Below, one piece after another: positions 44,375 through 55,520 of a stretch of DNA of 64,000 bases. Made by a program: the position numbers and the translations under genes. The notes under the pieces were generated by a model. The model was given only the letters and a program-made list of their open reading frames with translations, was not told where the DNA came from and made no database searches. Position 1 is the stretch's first letter. The number at the start of each line of letters is the position of its first letter. The stretch comes from Clostridia bacterium. GTDB lineage: Bacteria; Bacillota; Clostridia; Oscillospirales; Acutalibacteraceae. Location: assembly GCA_017465505.1 (NCBI GenBank), contig JAFTWB010000006.1, positions 219,781-283,780 of the forward strand. The letters are read 5' to 3'.

Positions 44375-44403
44375 AGTATATTATTTATTTTACTTTTTGT
44401 AAA
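44375..44403 (-). promoter_or_regulatory. Promoter of the Xre gene at 43656-44348
   Basis: Minus strand: -35 TTTACA (44398-44403), 17-base spacer, -10 TATACT (44375-44380). The -10 runs into ACTGTAAGTATAG, resembling the core of the tandem repeat at 41833-41876. Confidence 0.7.
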
Positions 44404-44422
44404 TACCACAGGAGTGATTTTT

Positions 44423-45046
44423 GTGAAATCCTATAATATTCACTTTATCCGTCACGGTGAAATCGAAGAAACCAAAAACGGTGCTTACATCGGTGTCAGC
44501 GATGTTTCTCTCTCCGAAAAAGGAAAGCAGGACCTTATTGAGCTTGATAAAAACAACCGCTACCCTTATGCACCCGTTCTTTTTTCAAGTCCCCTTAAAA
44601 GATGTCTTCAGACTTGTGAGATTATTTACCCCGGCAAAGAGCCCATAGTTGTGGACGAGCTTTCAGAAATCAACTTTGGACTTTGGGAAGGCAAAACCGC
44701 TGAGGAGCTTAAAGATAACTTAACCTTTAACAAATGGCTCTCGGGTGATAACTCGGTAAAACCGCCTGAAGGGGAGAGTAGTGCAGATTTTACCAGAAGA
44801 GTCTGCCTTATGTTTCAGAAAATTGTTGACGGTCTTATTTCAACAGGTCACACCGAGGCTGTCATTGTTACACACGGCGGTGTTATTATGACCCTTATGG
44901 CTGTCTATGGTTTGCCACAGGCAAAACCTTTTGAGTGGGCTTGCGAATCGGGCTGTGGTTATTCAATCCGTGTTACTCCTATGCTTTGGCAAAGGGACAG
45001 GGTCAGCGAGGTCTACAGGTTAATTCCGGAAGCTATAGAGGATTGA
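44423..45046 (+). CDS. Histidine phosphatase family protein
   Basis: 207 residues from GTG 44423 (GGAGTG upstream; longer frames cross the Xre promoter). Phosphoglycerate-mutase-like fold with the phospho-accepting His in FIRHGE (residue 11), SSPLKRCLQTCE, FGLWEGKTAEEL and VTHGGVIMTL carrying the second His. The NFGLWEG motif fits alpha-ribazole phosphatase/general phosphatase members; no cobalamin genes are nearby, so substrate is unknown. The CpsB-type gene starts two bases downstream. Confidence 0.88.
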   Translation: MKSYNIHFIRHGEIEETKNGAYIGVSDVSLSEKGKQDLIELDKNNRYPYAPVLFSSPLKRCLQTCEIIYPGKEPIVVDELSEINFGLWEGKTAEELKDNLTFNKWLSGDNSVKPPEGESSADFTRRVCLMFQKIVDGLISTGHTEAVIVTHGGVIMTLMAVYGLPQAKPFEWACESGCGYSIRVTPMLWQRDRVSEVYRLIPEAIED

Positions 45047-45048
45047 TT

Positions 45049-45756
45049 ATGAAACTTTTATATGATATGCACTCTCATATTTTGCCAGGGGTTGATGACG
45101 GAGCAAAATCCGTGGAAGAGAGTCTTTCTCTTATAAACAGGCTCACCAAATGCGGAGTTACCGATATCTGTCTTACTCCTCATTTTTACACTCATAAAGA
45201 AAGTCTTTCTGATTTTCTTAAGAGAAGAAACGAAGCTTTTGATTTATTGAAATCCAAAGTAGGGGATAAGGTGAATCTTCATCTGGGAGCAGAGGTTTTT
45301 GTTACCAAATATCTGTTTTCAAATGAAGAAAACCTTAAATCCGTCTGCTATGACAGCACAGATTATATGCTGACAGAGTTTTCTTATTCCTCAACTTTCA
45401 GCGGAGAAACTATGAATTATATATCCAAGCTGATGAATAATCACGGTATTAAGCCTATTCTTGCTCACGTTGAGAGGTATCCTTACCTGATGAAACATCT
45501 TGATGTTCTTGAAGAGCTGATTTATATGGGAGTTATGATTCAGTCCAACGCCTGCTCCTTTACTGAATTTCCTTTGAAAATCCGCCTCACCAAAATGCTA
45601 AAAAACGGTTATATCCAACTTATAGGAAGTGACGCACATTCACTTACCCGAAACAGTCCTGACGCTTTTTCTGCTCTTTCAGCCTTGGAAGGCAAAAAAA
45701 TCCCAAAAGATGTATTCGACGATATTAACAAAAATTCAAAAGAAATATTTATGTAA
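45049..45756 (+). CDS. CpsB/YwqE-type tyrosine-protein phosphatase (PHP)
   Basis: Manganese-dependent PHP-fold phosphatase; relatives dephosphorylate tyrosine kinases that control capsule synthesis. 235 residues from ATG 45049: YDMHSHILPGVDDGAKS (His8, His10), CLTPHFYTHK, GAEVFV, LAHVERYPYL and GSDAHSLTRNSP complete the metal sites. No BY-kinase or capsule operon is in this window, though a GT2/LicD operon is. Shares a transcript with the histidine phosphatase. Confidence 0.88.
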   Translation: MKLLYDMHSHILPGVDDGAKSVEESLSLINRLTKCGVTDICLTPHFYTHKESLSDFLKRRNEAFDLLKSKVGDKVNLHLGAEVFVTKYLFSNEENLKSVCYDSTDYMLTEFSYSSTFSGETMNYISKLMNNHGIKPILAHVERYPYLMKHLDVLEELIYMGVMIQSNACSFTEFPLKIRLTKMLKNGYIQLIGSDAHSLTRNSPDAFSALSALEGKKIPKDVFDDINKNSKEIFM

Positions 45757-45761
45757 CACTT

Positions 45762-45791
45762 ACCTTCCTGACTTTTCAGGAAGGTTTTTTC
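45762..45791 (+). terminator. Intrinsic terminator after the CpsB-type gene
   Basis: ACCTTCCTGA - CTTT - TCAGGAAGGT followed by TTTTT. Confidence 0.92.
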
Positions 45792-45841
45792 TTTAGTTTA
45801 GTTGTTTTTGCAAATTTAATTGTGAAATCCTGCAAAAATCA

Positions 45842-45870
45842 TTGAATTTTACAGTTTATTGTGGTAAAAT
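45842..45870 (+). promoter_or_regulatory. Promoter of the RpiR-type regulator and flavoprotein
   Basis: -35 TTGAAT (45842-45847), 17-base spacer, -10 TAAAAT (45865-45870). The spacer begins with TTTACAGTTT, the reverse complement of the AAACTGTAAA core of the tandem repeat 4 kb upstream. Confidence 0.7.
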
Positions 45871-45905
45871 AAATCGATTATGAAATTCTCGAAGAAGGTT
45901 AGATT

Positions 45906-46790
45906 ATGGTAACACACCTTTTAGGTCGTATTGATATGAAGCTCAGCTCAATGTCAAAGGGTCAGAAGCTTATTGCTCACTTTATTGAGCAGCATTATGA
46001 CCAGGCGGCTTTTCTTACTGCAAGTAAATTAGGTGAGCTTGTAGGAGTTAGCGAGAGCACTGTTGTACGCTTTGCTACTGAAATCGGATACAGCGGCTAT
46101 CCCGAACTCCAGAAAGCAATGCAGGAAATGATAAAAGATAAATTAACATCTGTTCAGCGAATAGATGTTACTGCGGCTAAGATTGACAATAACGACGTTC
46201 TTGAAACTGTTTTAAATCAAGATATACAGAAAATCCGACACACTATTGAGGAAACATCAAGAGATGACTTCAAACGTGCCGTTAATTCAATTATAAATGC
46301 AGAGCATATCTATATTTATGGTGCTCGTTCTGCCTCTGCTCTTGCAAACTTTCTTGGTTATTACTTCGGTCTTATCTTTGATAATGTTCATATAATTACC
46401 ACAGGCAGTCGCTCGGGTGTTTACGAAGGTCTTTTCAGAATTTCCGACAAAGACGCCCTTATTGGTATCAGCTTTCCCAGATACAGCCGTGTGTCTGTTA
46501 ATGCTATGAGCTTTGCTCATTCCCGAGGAGCTTCCACGATTTCCATAACAGATAATATGTTATCTCCTTTAGTTCCTCACAGTACTTCAGTGCTTATTGC
46601 CAGAAGTGATATGGCGTCAGTCGTTGACTCTCTTGTTGCTCCTCTTTCTCTTATTAACGCCCTTATTGTTGCAACTGTTATTGAGAAAAAAGAGGATGTT
46701 AAAGCTACTTTTGAAGCTCTCGAATCAGTGTGGAATGAACAGGGCGTTTATGCAAGCTCAGAGCTGCATTTTAATGGTGGAAATTTATGA
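45906..46790 (+). CDS. MurR/RpiR family transcriptional regulator
   Basis: 294 residues. N-terminal HTH_6 domain (GQKLIAHFIEQHYDQAAFLTASKLGELVGVSESTVVRFATEIGYSGYPELQ), C-terminal SIS sugar-phosphate-binding domain from about 125 (YIYGARSASALANFLGYYFGLI ... ISFPRYS). Such regulators sense phosphosugars, for example MurNAc-6-P; the ligand here is unknown. Overlaps the flavoprotein gene by four bases. Confidence 0.92.
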   Translation: MVTHLLGRIDMKLSSMSKGQKLIAHFIEQHYDQAAFLTASKLGELVGVSESTVVRFATEIGYSGYPELQKAMQEMIKDKLTSVQRIDVTAAKIDNNDVLETVLNQDIQKIRHTIEETSRDDFKRAVNSIINAEHIYIYGARSASALANFLGYYFGLIFDNVHIITTGSRSGVYEGLFRISDKDALIGISFPRYSRVSVNAMSFAHSRGASTISITDNMLSPLVPHSTSVLIARSDMASVVDSLVAPLSLINALIVATVIEKKEDVKATFEALESVWNEQGVYASSELHFNGGNL

Positions 46791-48010
46791 GTAAGGTTAT
46801 TGTAATCGGCGGTGGTCCTGCAGGCCTAATGGCGGCTTCTCAGGCGGCTCTTTACGGTAACTCCGTAACTCTTCTTGAGAAAAATCCACGCACAGGCAGA
46901 AAGCTTGTGATAACAGGAAAAGGCAGATGTAACATCACCAACGCCTGTGATAACGATACTTTTATTTCAAATGTTGTTACAAATCCTCGTTTTCTTTATT
47001 CGGCAATAAACGGCTTTGACACTTCAGACACTGTCTCTTTTTTCAATGCTTTAGGACTTGAAACAAAAGTAGAGCGAGGTAACAGGGTTTTCCCCACAAG
47101 CGACAGAGCTATGGATGTTGCTGACGCTTTGCTCAATTACGCAAGAAACTGCGGGGTTAAAATAATCTCAAATACCACTGTTTCAGCTCTTATAGTAGAA
47201 GACGGAAGCATTAAAGGCGTTAAAGACTCAGAAGGTAAAGCTTATTTTTCCGATTATGTTATCTTAGCCACAGGCGGTAAAAGCTACCCTCTCACAGGTT
47301 CGACAGGAGATGGATACAAGCTCGCTGAAGAGGTAGGACATACAATAACAGATATTGTTCCGTCCCTCGTGCCTCTTACCCTTAAAGGCAATGAATGTAA
47401 AGAAATGCAGGGGCTTTCCCTGAGAAACATTTCTCTTTCTGTTACTGATAACGGAAAAAAGGTTTTCGAAGATTTCGGTGAGCTTGTCTTTGCTCATTAC
47501 GGAGTCAGCGGCCCCGTTATTCTCAGTGCCAGCTCTCATCTCAAGGACATTGGCAAAAAGAGCTATAAGCTTCATATTGACTTAAAGCCTGCTCTTGATT
47601 ATGAAACTCTGGATAAACGCCTTATAAGAGATTTTGAGAAGTTCAATCTTAAAGAGGTTAGCAACTCTTTTTCTGAGCTTCTTCCGTCTAAGATTATCCC
47701 TATCGTAATTAAAAGATGGGGGATAGACCCCAAAACACGCTGTAACTCAGTGACAAAAGAGCAGCGAAAGGCTCTTGCTTTTATACTGAAAAACCTTGAT
47801 TTTGAAATTACAGGTACACGACCCATTGATGAAGCTATTATCACCAGAGGCGGTGTGAAGGTAAGCGAGATTAATCCCAAAACAATGGAAAGCAAGCTTA
47901 TCCGCCACTTGTATTTTTGTGGTGAAGTTCTTGATGTTGACGCCTATACAGGAGGCTTCAACATACAGATTGCATTTTCTACCGGTTTCTTAGCCGGTCA
48001 ATTATTATAG
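46787..48010 (+). CDS. HI0933/BaiN-type NAD(P)/FAD-dependent oxidoreductase
   Basis: 407 residues: FAD dinucleotide motif VIVIGGGPAGLMAASQA at 4-20, RTGRKLVITGKGRCNITNA, VILATGGKSYPLTGSTGDGY, TRGGVKVSEINPKTMESK, and GEVLDVDAYTGGFNIQIAFSTG at the end. The family includes BaiN-like flavoproteins, but most members have no assigned substrate. Start overlaps the RpiR-type gene; cmk follows 21 bases later. Confidence 0.9.
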   Translation: MSKVIVIGGGPAGLMAASQAALYGNSVTLLEKNPRTGRKLVITGKGRCNITNACDNDTFISNVVTNPRFLYSAINGFDTSDTVSFFNALGLETKVERGNRVFPTSDRAMDVADALLNYARNCGVKIISNTTVSALIVEDGSIKGVKDSEGKAYFSDYVILATGGKSYPLTGSTGDGYKLAEEVGHTITDIVPSLVPLTLKGNECKEMQGLSLRNISLSVTDNGKKVFEDFGELVFAHYGVSGPVILSASSHLKDIGKKSYKLHIDLKPALDYETLDKRLIRDFEKFNLKEVSNSFSELLPSKIIPIVIKRWGIDPKTRCNSVTKEQRKALAFILKNLDFEITGTRPIDEAIITRGGVKVSEINPKTMESKLIRHLYFCGEVLDVDAYTGGFNIQIAFSTGFLAGQLL

Positions 48011-48031
48011 AAAATAACGGAGGTATTTTTT

Positions 48032-48703
48032 ATGTCTATTGCAGTTGCTATTGACGGCCCTGCCGGTGCAGGTAAATCTACTATTGCTCGTGCAGCGGCT
48101 AAGGAGCTTGGTTTTATTTATGTTGATACAGGTGCTCTTTATCGCTCCATAGGTCTTAACGCCATCAGAAAAGGCGTTGATCTTACTGACGCAAAGGCTA
48201 TTGAAGCAAGCCTTGCAGGTCTTAAGGTTGAGCTTTCCTTTGACGCTCAGGGTGCACAGATTGTGCTTTTAAACGATGAGGATGTTTCATCCTTTATCCG
48301 TACCCCTGAGGTGTCTATGTCTGCTTCAAAGGTTTCAGCCGTGCCTGCCGTCAGAGCTTTTCTTCTTGATTTGCAGAGGAATATGGCAAAAACCCAGAGT
48401 GTTATTATGGATGGCAGAGATATCGGTACAGTTGTGCTTCCTAATGCTGAGGTTAAGATTTTCCTCACAGCTTCTCCCGAAATCCGTGCAAAACGCCGTT
48501 TTGATGAGCTTATTGAAAAAGGAGAGGATGTTAAGTACGAGGATGTCCTTGCGGACGTAATCCAGCGTGACTACAACGACTCTCACCGTGAGATTGCACC
48601 TTTGAAGCCTGCTGAGGACAGTAAGCTTGCAGATACTTCAGGCCTTACTCTGGAAGAGTCTATCCAGCTTATTATTAACATTATTAAGGAGAATACAAAG
48701 TGA
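48032..48703 (+). CDS. cmk: Cytidylate kinase
   Basis: Phosphorylates CMP and dCMP. 223 residues: Walker A GPAGAGKSTIARAAAKELG, YVDTGALYRSI, and MDGRDIGTVVLPNAEVKIFL. Ribosome site GGAGG. Followed, with a four-base overlap, by plsC and then ispH/rpsA, the usual Clostridial order. Confidence 0.97.
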   Translation: MSIAVAIDGPAGAGKSTIARAAAKELGFIYVDTGALYRSIGLNAIRKGVDLTDAKAIEASLAGLKVELSFDAQGAQIVLLNDEDVSSFIRTPEVSMSASKVSAVPAVRAFLLDLQRNMAKTQSVIMDGRDIGTVVLPNAEVKIFLTASPEIRAKRRFDELIEKGEDVKYEDVLADVIQRDYNDSHREIAPLKPAEDSKLADTSGLTLEESIQLIINIIKENTK

Positions 48704-49308
48704 GTAAAGGTTTTTATGCTTTTTTAGTAGCTATACTTAGATTTCCCTTATTCCTGTTTTTCCGTTACAAGCTTATCAACAAAAATAATATTCCCAAAGA
48801 AGGCAGATACATCATCGCCAGTAACCATATCTCAGGCCCTGACTGTATTTTCGTAGGTCTTGGTCAGAAGAGATATATCCGCTTTATGGCAAAGGCAGAG
48901 CTTTTCCAAAAGCCTTTTCTCAATTGGTTTTTTACCAAGATGGGTGCTTTTGCTGTAAACAGAGGCAAGGGTGACACAACTGCTATTGAGAATGCAAAAC
49001 AGTATATCGAAGAGGGTTATACTCTTGGTATCTTTATTGAGGGTACACGCTCCAAAACAGGTGAGTTTTTAAAACCAAAGAGCGGCGCAGTTATGCTTGC
49101 TCATCAGATGGACTGCAAAATCGTACCCTGTGCAATCAGCTGCAAGGGTCTAAAGCCCAGCCTGTGGCGTCGCAAGTACGTTCACTTTGGTGATCCTATT
49201 ACAACTGAAGAGCTTGGTATCACCAAAGCTTCTCCAAGAGAATACAGGGACGCTTCACGCAGACTTATGGACATTATTGCCGATTTAAGAAAGCAGGATA
49301 TAGGATGA
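48700..49308 (+). CDS. plsC: 1-acyl-sn-glycerol-3-phosphate acyltransferase
   Basis: Makes phosphatidic acid. 202 residues: one N-terminal hydrophobic segment, acyltransferase motif I ASNHISGPD (His/Asp pair), MGAFAVNRGKGD, and motif III FIEGTRSKTGEF. Product feeds CdsA at 15.8 kb. Overlaps both neighbours by four bases. Confidence 0.94.
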   Translation: MSKGFYAFLVAILRFPLFLFFRYKLINKNNIPKEGRYIIASNHISGPDCIFVGLGQKRYIRFMAKAELFQKPFLNWFFTKMGAFAVNRGKGDTTAIENAKQYIEEGYTLGIFIEGTRSKTGEFLKPKSGAVMLAHQMDCKIVPCAISCKGLKPSLWRRKYVHFGDPITTEELGITKASPREYRDASRRLMDIIADLRKQDIG

Positions 49309-51290
49309 GTGTAAAACTTGCAGAAACAGCAGGCTTCTGTTTTGGTGTTAACCGTGCTATTGATATGGTAGAGAGCCTGCTCAGTTCAGGCAAAAAGGTA
49401 AATACCTTAGGTCCTATTATCAACAACTCCGAGGTTGTAAACGATCTGGCACTTCGGGGAGCGGCATTTGTAAATTCCCCTGAAGAAGTCCATAAGGATA
49501 CAATGCTTGTTATCCGTTCTCACGGTGTTACTGAAGCAGTTGTAAAGAAAATCGAAGAGCTCGGTATTGAATATGCAGACGCAACCTGTCCCTTTGTACG
49601 CAAAATTCACAACATTGTGAAAAAAGCAGGGGAAGAGGGTAGCACCGTAATTATTGCAGGCGACAGTAACCATCCCGAGGTTATTGGCATAATGGGACAT
49701 ACAAACGGAGAGTGCTTTACTTTCAAAAATGAAGATGAGCTTAAGAGTCTTCTCTCTATTATTCCTGAAGAGAAATTAAATCAGGCTTCTTTTGTTGCTC
49801 AGACTACTTTTGACCAAAAAGAATGGAAAAAATGTCTGAAATTCATAAAAAAAGTCTGTACAAATGCAAAAATATTTGATACAATATGTAGTGCTACGCA
49901 CAGTAGACAGGCGGAGGCCGAAAATCTGGCGAAATCCTCAGATATGATGATAATCGTCGGCGACACCAAAAGCTCCAATACCTCAAAGCTTTATGAGATA
50001 GCAAAGCGTAACTGTCCCGATACATTATGGATTCAGACTGCAGATGATCTTCGCACGGAAAGACTAAGCAATGCCCGTTTAATTGGCGTAACTGCCGGTG
50101 CATCAACTCCGGCAAGGATTATAAAGGAGGTACTGGATAAAATGGAAGAAATGACCAAATCCGGTGTAACAAACGAAATGGAAGAAAATTTTGAGGCTCT
50201 TTTAGAGGAGAACCTCAAGAGCTTAAATACAAATGAGAGGGTAATGGGTACTGTTATCAGCATGACTCCCACAGAGGTTTATGTTGATGTAGGCAGAAAG
50301 CAGTCAGGCTTTATTCCTGTTGATGAGCTTTCCGCTACTCCTATTTCTCATCCCAGCGAGGTTTGCAAGGTTGGCGATGAGATGGAGCTTCTCATTATGA
50401 AGACAAACGACGTAGAAGGCACAATTATGCTTTCCAAGCGTAGAGTTGACTCCAAGAAGTTCTGGGAGCAGTTAGAAAAAATTGCTGAGGACAAGACAGT
50501 TATCTCAGGTAAAGTAACAGAAGTTGTTAACGGCGGTGTTATCGTTGTTGCTATGGAGAACCGTGTATTCGTTCCTGCTTCTCAGGCAACACTTAACAGA
50601 ACAGAGGATCTTTCCGTTCTTCTCGGTGAGACTGTTGACCTCAGAATTCTTGAGGCTTCTCAGCGTGGCAGAAGAAAGAAGCTCGTTGGTTCTATCCGCT
50701 CCGTTCTTCTCGATCAGAGAAGCGAGCAGAAGGCTGCTTTCTGGGAGAATGTTAAAGTTGGTGACACATACACAGGTGTTGTTAAGTCCCTCACAACTTA
50801 CGGTGCATTTGTAGACCTGGGCGGCGTATTCGGTATGATTCACATCTCCGAGCTTTCCTGGTCCAGAATCAAGCACCCCTCTGAGGTTGTAAACGTTGGC
50901 GATACAGTTGAAGTTTACATCAAGGACATCAACACAGAAACAAACAAGATTTCTCTCGGCTTCAAGAAGGCTGAGGACAATCCTTGGGAGATTCTTAAGA
51001 GAGATTATCCCGAAGGCACTGTTGTTAAGGCTAAGATTGCTGGTCTTACAACCTTCGGTGCATTTGCAACAATTATCCCCGGTATTGACGGTCTTATCCA
51101 CATTTCTCAGCTTTCCAACAAGCGTGTTGAGAAGCCCCAGGATGTTGTTAAGGTTGGCGACGAGGTTGACGCAAAGATTGTTGCTATCGAGTTTGACAAG
51201 AAGCGTGTAAGCCTTTCTATGGCTGCTCTTCTCGAGGACGAGGAGCCCGTTGAGGAAGTAGCAGAAGTTGCTGAAGAGGCTGCTGAATAA
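49305..51290 (+). CDS. ispH: Fusion of IspH (HMBPP reductase) and ribosomal protein S1-type domains
   Basis: 661 residues in one frame. Residues 1-285 are IspH, last step of the MEP pathway: 4Fe-4S ligand Cys in ETAGFCFGVNRA (residue 12), in ATCPFVRKIH (near 96) and in FDTICSATHSRQ (near 194). After a linker, four S1 RNA-binding domains follow (starting with VMGTVISM, VISGKVTEV, YTGVVKSL, VKAKIAGL), ending in an acidic tail. Such fusions are a known Clostridial feature. The S1 part presumably serves as the rpsA of this genome. An internal GGAGG at ~50125 followed by ATG 50142 (VLDKMEEMTKSG context) could allow separate synthesis of the S1 part. Confidence 0.95.
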   Translation: MSVKLAETAGFCFGVNRAIDMVESLLSSGKKVNTLGPIINNSEVVNDLALRGAAFVNSPEEVHKDTMLVIRSHGVTEAVVKKIEELGIEYADATCPFVRKIHNIVKKAGEEGSTVIIAGDSNHPEVIGIMGHTNGECFTFKNEDELKSLLSIIPEEKLNQASFVAQTTFDQKEWKKCLKFIKKVCTNAKIFDTICSATHSRQAEAENLAKSSDMMIIVGDTKSSNTSKLYEIAKRNCPDTLWIQTADDLRTERLSNARLIGVTAGASTPARIIKEVLDKMEEMTKSGVTNEMEENFEALLEENLKSLNTNERVMGTVISMTPTEVYVDVGRKQSGFIPVDELSATPISHPSEVCKVGDEMELLIMKTNDVEGTIMLSKRRVDSKKFWEQLEKIAEDKTVISGKVTEVVNGGVIVVAMENRVFVPASQATLNRTEDLSVLLGETVDLRILEASQRGRRKKLVGSIRSVLLDQRSEQKAAFWENVKVGDTYTGVVKSLTTYGAFVDLGGVFGMIHISELSWSRIKHPSEVVNVGDTVEVYIKDINTETNKISLGFKKAEDNPWEILKRDYPEGTVVKAKIAGLTTFGAFATIIPGIDGLIHISQLSNKRVEKPQDVVKVGDEVDAKIVAIEFDKKRVSLSMAALLEDEEPVEEVAEVAEEAAE

Positions 51291-51303
51291 TTTAAGCTGA
51301 TAA

Positions 51304-51337
51304 ATGGGCATCCTTATATAAGGGTGCCCGTTTTTGT
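51304..51337 (+). terminator. Intrinsic terminator of cmk-plsC-ispH/rpsA
   Basis: GGGCATCCTTATATAAGGGTGCCC hairpin split by an AT loop and followed by GTTTTTG. Arms GGGCATCC and GGGTGCCC. Confidence 0.85.
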
Positions 51338-51348
51338 AAGAGGTCACT

Positions 51349-51900
51349 ATGTTAAATAAAATAAGTACAGATATTAAAAGTGTTCTTGATGAGTTTCTGC
51401 CACAGGCAAAGTTAAAGGAAAACGATGTTCTTGTTCTCGGTTTTTCCACCAGTGAGGCAGGAGGCGGAAATATAGGCAAGGATTCAAGTCTTGAAGTCGC
51501 CAAAGCGGTATACGATGTTTTGTATCCTGAGCTTAAAAGCAAAGGTGTTTACTTAGCTGCTCAGTGCTGCGAGCATTTAAACCGTTGCCTTGTAATTGAA
51601 GAAGAGCTTGCAAATAAGTTTAACCTTGAAATCGTTAACGCTGTGCCTCAACTTCACGCAGGCGGTGCGTCAGCGGTAACCGCATACACTATATTTGAAA
51701 AGCCTGTTGTGGTCGAGCACATCAGAGCAGACGCAGGCATTGATATTGGCGGCACACTTATTGGTATGCACCTTAAGGAAGTTGCCGTGCCTGTTCATAC
51801 TCAGCAGAAAACCGTGGGTAGTGCAGTGGTGCTTTGTGCCAGAGTAAGACCAAAATTTATCGGCGGCGAAAGAGCCGTTTATAACCCCGACTTATTATGA
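51349..51900 (+). CDS. UPF0340/TIGR01440 family protein (YwlG-like)
   Basis: 183 residues, full-length match to the DUF436 family: VLVLGFSTSEAGGGNIGKDSSLEVAKAV, LAAQCCEHLNRCLVIE, PQLHAGGASAVTAY, DIGGTLIGMHLK. Widespread in Firmicutes; function unknown. Followed by the HD hydrolase 13 bases later. Confidence 0.88.
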   Translation: MLNKISTDIKSVLDEFLPQAKLKENDVLVLGFSTSEAGGGNIGKDSSLEVAKAVYDVLYPELKSKGVYLAAQCCEHLNRCLVIEEELANKFNLEIVNAVPQLHAGGASAVTAYTIFEKPVVVEHIRADAGIDIGGTLIGMHLKEVAVPVHTQQKTVGSAVVLCARVRPKFIGGERAVYNPDLL

Positions 51901-51913
51901 GGTGATTTCATTT

Positions 51914-54485
<2,572 letters not shown>

Positions 54486-54488
54486 CTT

Positions 54489-54519
54489 TTTCCCCACGAT
54501 TCCGTGGGGATTTTTTTAT
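54489..54519 (+). terminator. Intrinsic terminator of ligA
   Basis: TCCCCACG - ATTC - CGTGGGGA followed by TTTTTTT. Confidence 0.93.
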
Positions 54520-54520
54520 G

Positions 54521-54549
54521 TCATAAAGTTGTCCTGCTTTGCATACTCT
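54521..54549 (+). promoter_or_regulatory. Candidate mother-cell (sigma-E-type) promoter of the spoIIIA operon
   Basis: TCATAAA (54521-54527), 14-base spacer, CATACTCT (54542-54549), about 20 bases upstream of the spoIIIAA start. The -10 resembles the CATA-rich sigma-E consensus; spoIIIA is a sigma-E operon in B. subtilis. Weak by sequence alone. Confidence 0.4.
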
Positions 54550-54569
54550 TAAGTGAAAGGATGATTTTA

Positions 54570-55520
54570 ATGAATGATGTAAAAACCAAAAACCGTATTA
54601 TCTCAGCCGCAACACCTCTGGTGCCCTTAATCCGAAATACAATCTGCAATATGTCTGACGAAAACATAAATAATCTGAGAGAAATCCGCCTAAGAGTCGG
54701 TTTGCCTGTGGCGCTTAACATCGGCGGAGTACATAAATACATTGCTAAAAATGGGTGTATAGTGGATAGCTATACAATGCAGAATATGCTGGTTTGTAAC
54801 GATGTAATGATAAACGACGCTTTTAAAAACATCTGCGGTTTTTCTGTTCACGCCCATTTAAGCGAAATAACCTCAGGTTTTATTACAATGCCCTATGGTC
54901 ATCGTGCAGGAATCTGCGGAACAGCTGTAATGAGCGAAGGCAAAATTATAAACATCCGTGATATTTCCTCAATCTCAATCAGAATTTCACGACAGATTAC
55001 TGATGTTTCCCGTGATATGTCTGCCCGATTTGCAAAAAGCTTTGGTGGTCTTCTGATTTGTGGTGCACCTGCAAGCGGAAAAACAACATTTTTGCGAGAT
55101 ATGGCGAGGCTTCTTTCAACAGAGTATTCTTTTACCACTTCTGTGATTGATACCCGTAATGAGCTCTCGGGTTCCTACAGAGGCAAACCTCAGAACGATT
55201 TGGGCTTTTCCGACATTCTTGTTTCTTATCCCAGAATCAAGGGTATAGAACACGCTTTGCGTTCTTTGTCGCCCCAGATTATTATCTGTGACGAAATCGG
55301 TACAAAAGAAGACGCTGAAGCTATCCTTTCAGCTACAAACAGCGGTGTTAGATTTATTGCTTCAATTCACGCTTCAACCCCAAAGGAGCTTAAGGAAAGG
55401 ATGTACGCAAAAGAGATTCTTTCCACTAATGCTTTTTCTGCTGTAGCTTTTATGTCAAGCCCCTTGACCCCCGGCAGAGTGTCCAGAATTCTTTCGGTTG
55501 GAGATGTTTTAAGTGCTTAA
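54570..55520 (+). CDS. spoIIIAA: Stage III sporulation protein AA (ATPase)
   Basis: Secretion-type ATPase of the mother-cell to forespore feeding-tube complex. 316 residues from ATG 54570 after AAAGGATG. N-terminal domain with LREIRLRVGLPVALN, then the AAA ATPase core: Walker A GAPASGKTTFL near 165, Walker B IIICDEIGTKEDAEA near 250. First of eight contiguous spoIIIA genes. Confidence 0.95.
   Translation: MNDVKTKNRIISAATPLVPLIRNTICNMSDENINNLREIRLRVGLPVALNIGGVHKYIAKNGCIVDSYTMQNMLVCNDVMINDAFKNICGFSVHAHLSEITSGFITMPYGHRAGICGTAVMSEGKIINIRDISSISIRISRQITDVSRDMSARFAKSFGGLLICGAPASGKTTFLRDMARLLSTEYSFTTSVIDTRNELSGSYRGKPQNDLGFSDILVSYPRIKGIEHALRSLSPQIIICDEIGTKEDAEAILSATNSGVRFIASIHASTPKELKERMYAKEILSTNAFSAVAFMSSPLTPGRVSRILSVGDVLSA

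Noticed and set aside
43656-45791. Capsule-control locus because of the CpsB-type phosphatase
   Set aside because: No tyrosine kinase, polymerase or capsule glycosyltransferase genes are adjacent, so only the enzyme family is claimed.
50505-51542. Long open frame of 345 codons on the minus strand
   Set aside because: It is entirely antisense to the S1 part of the IspH-S1 fusion, has no family signature and arises from the biased codon use of the S1 repeats.
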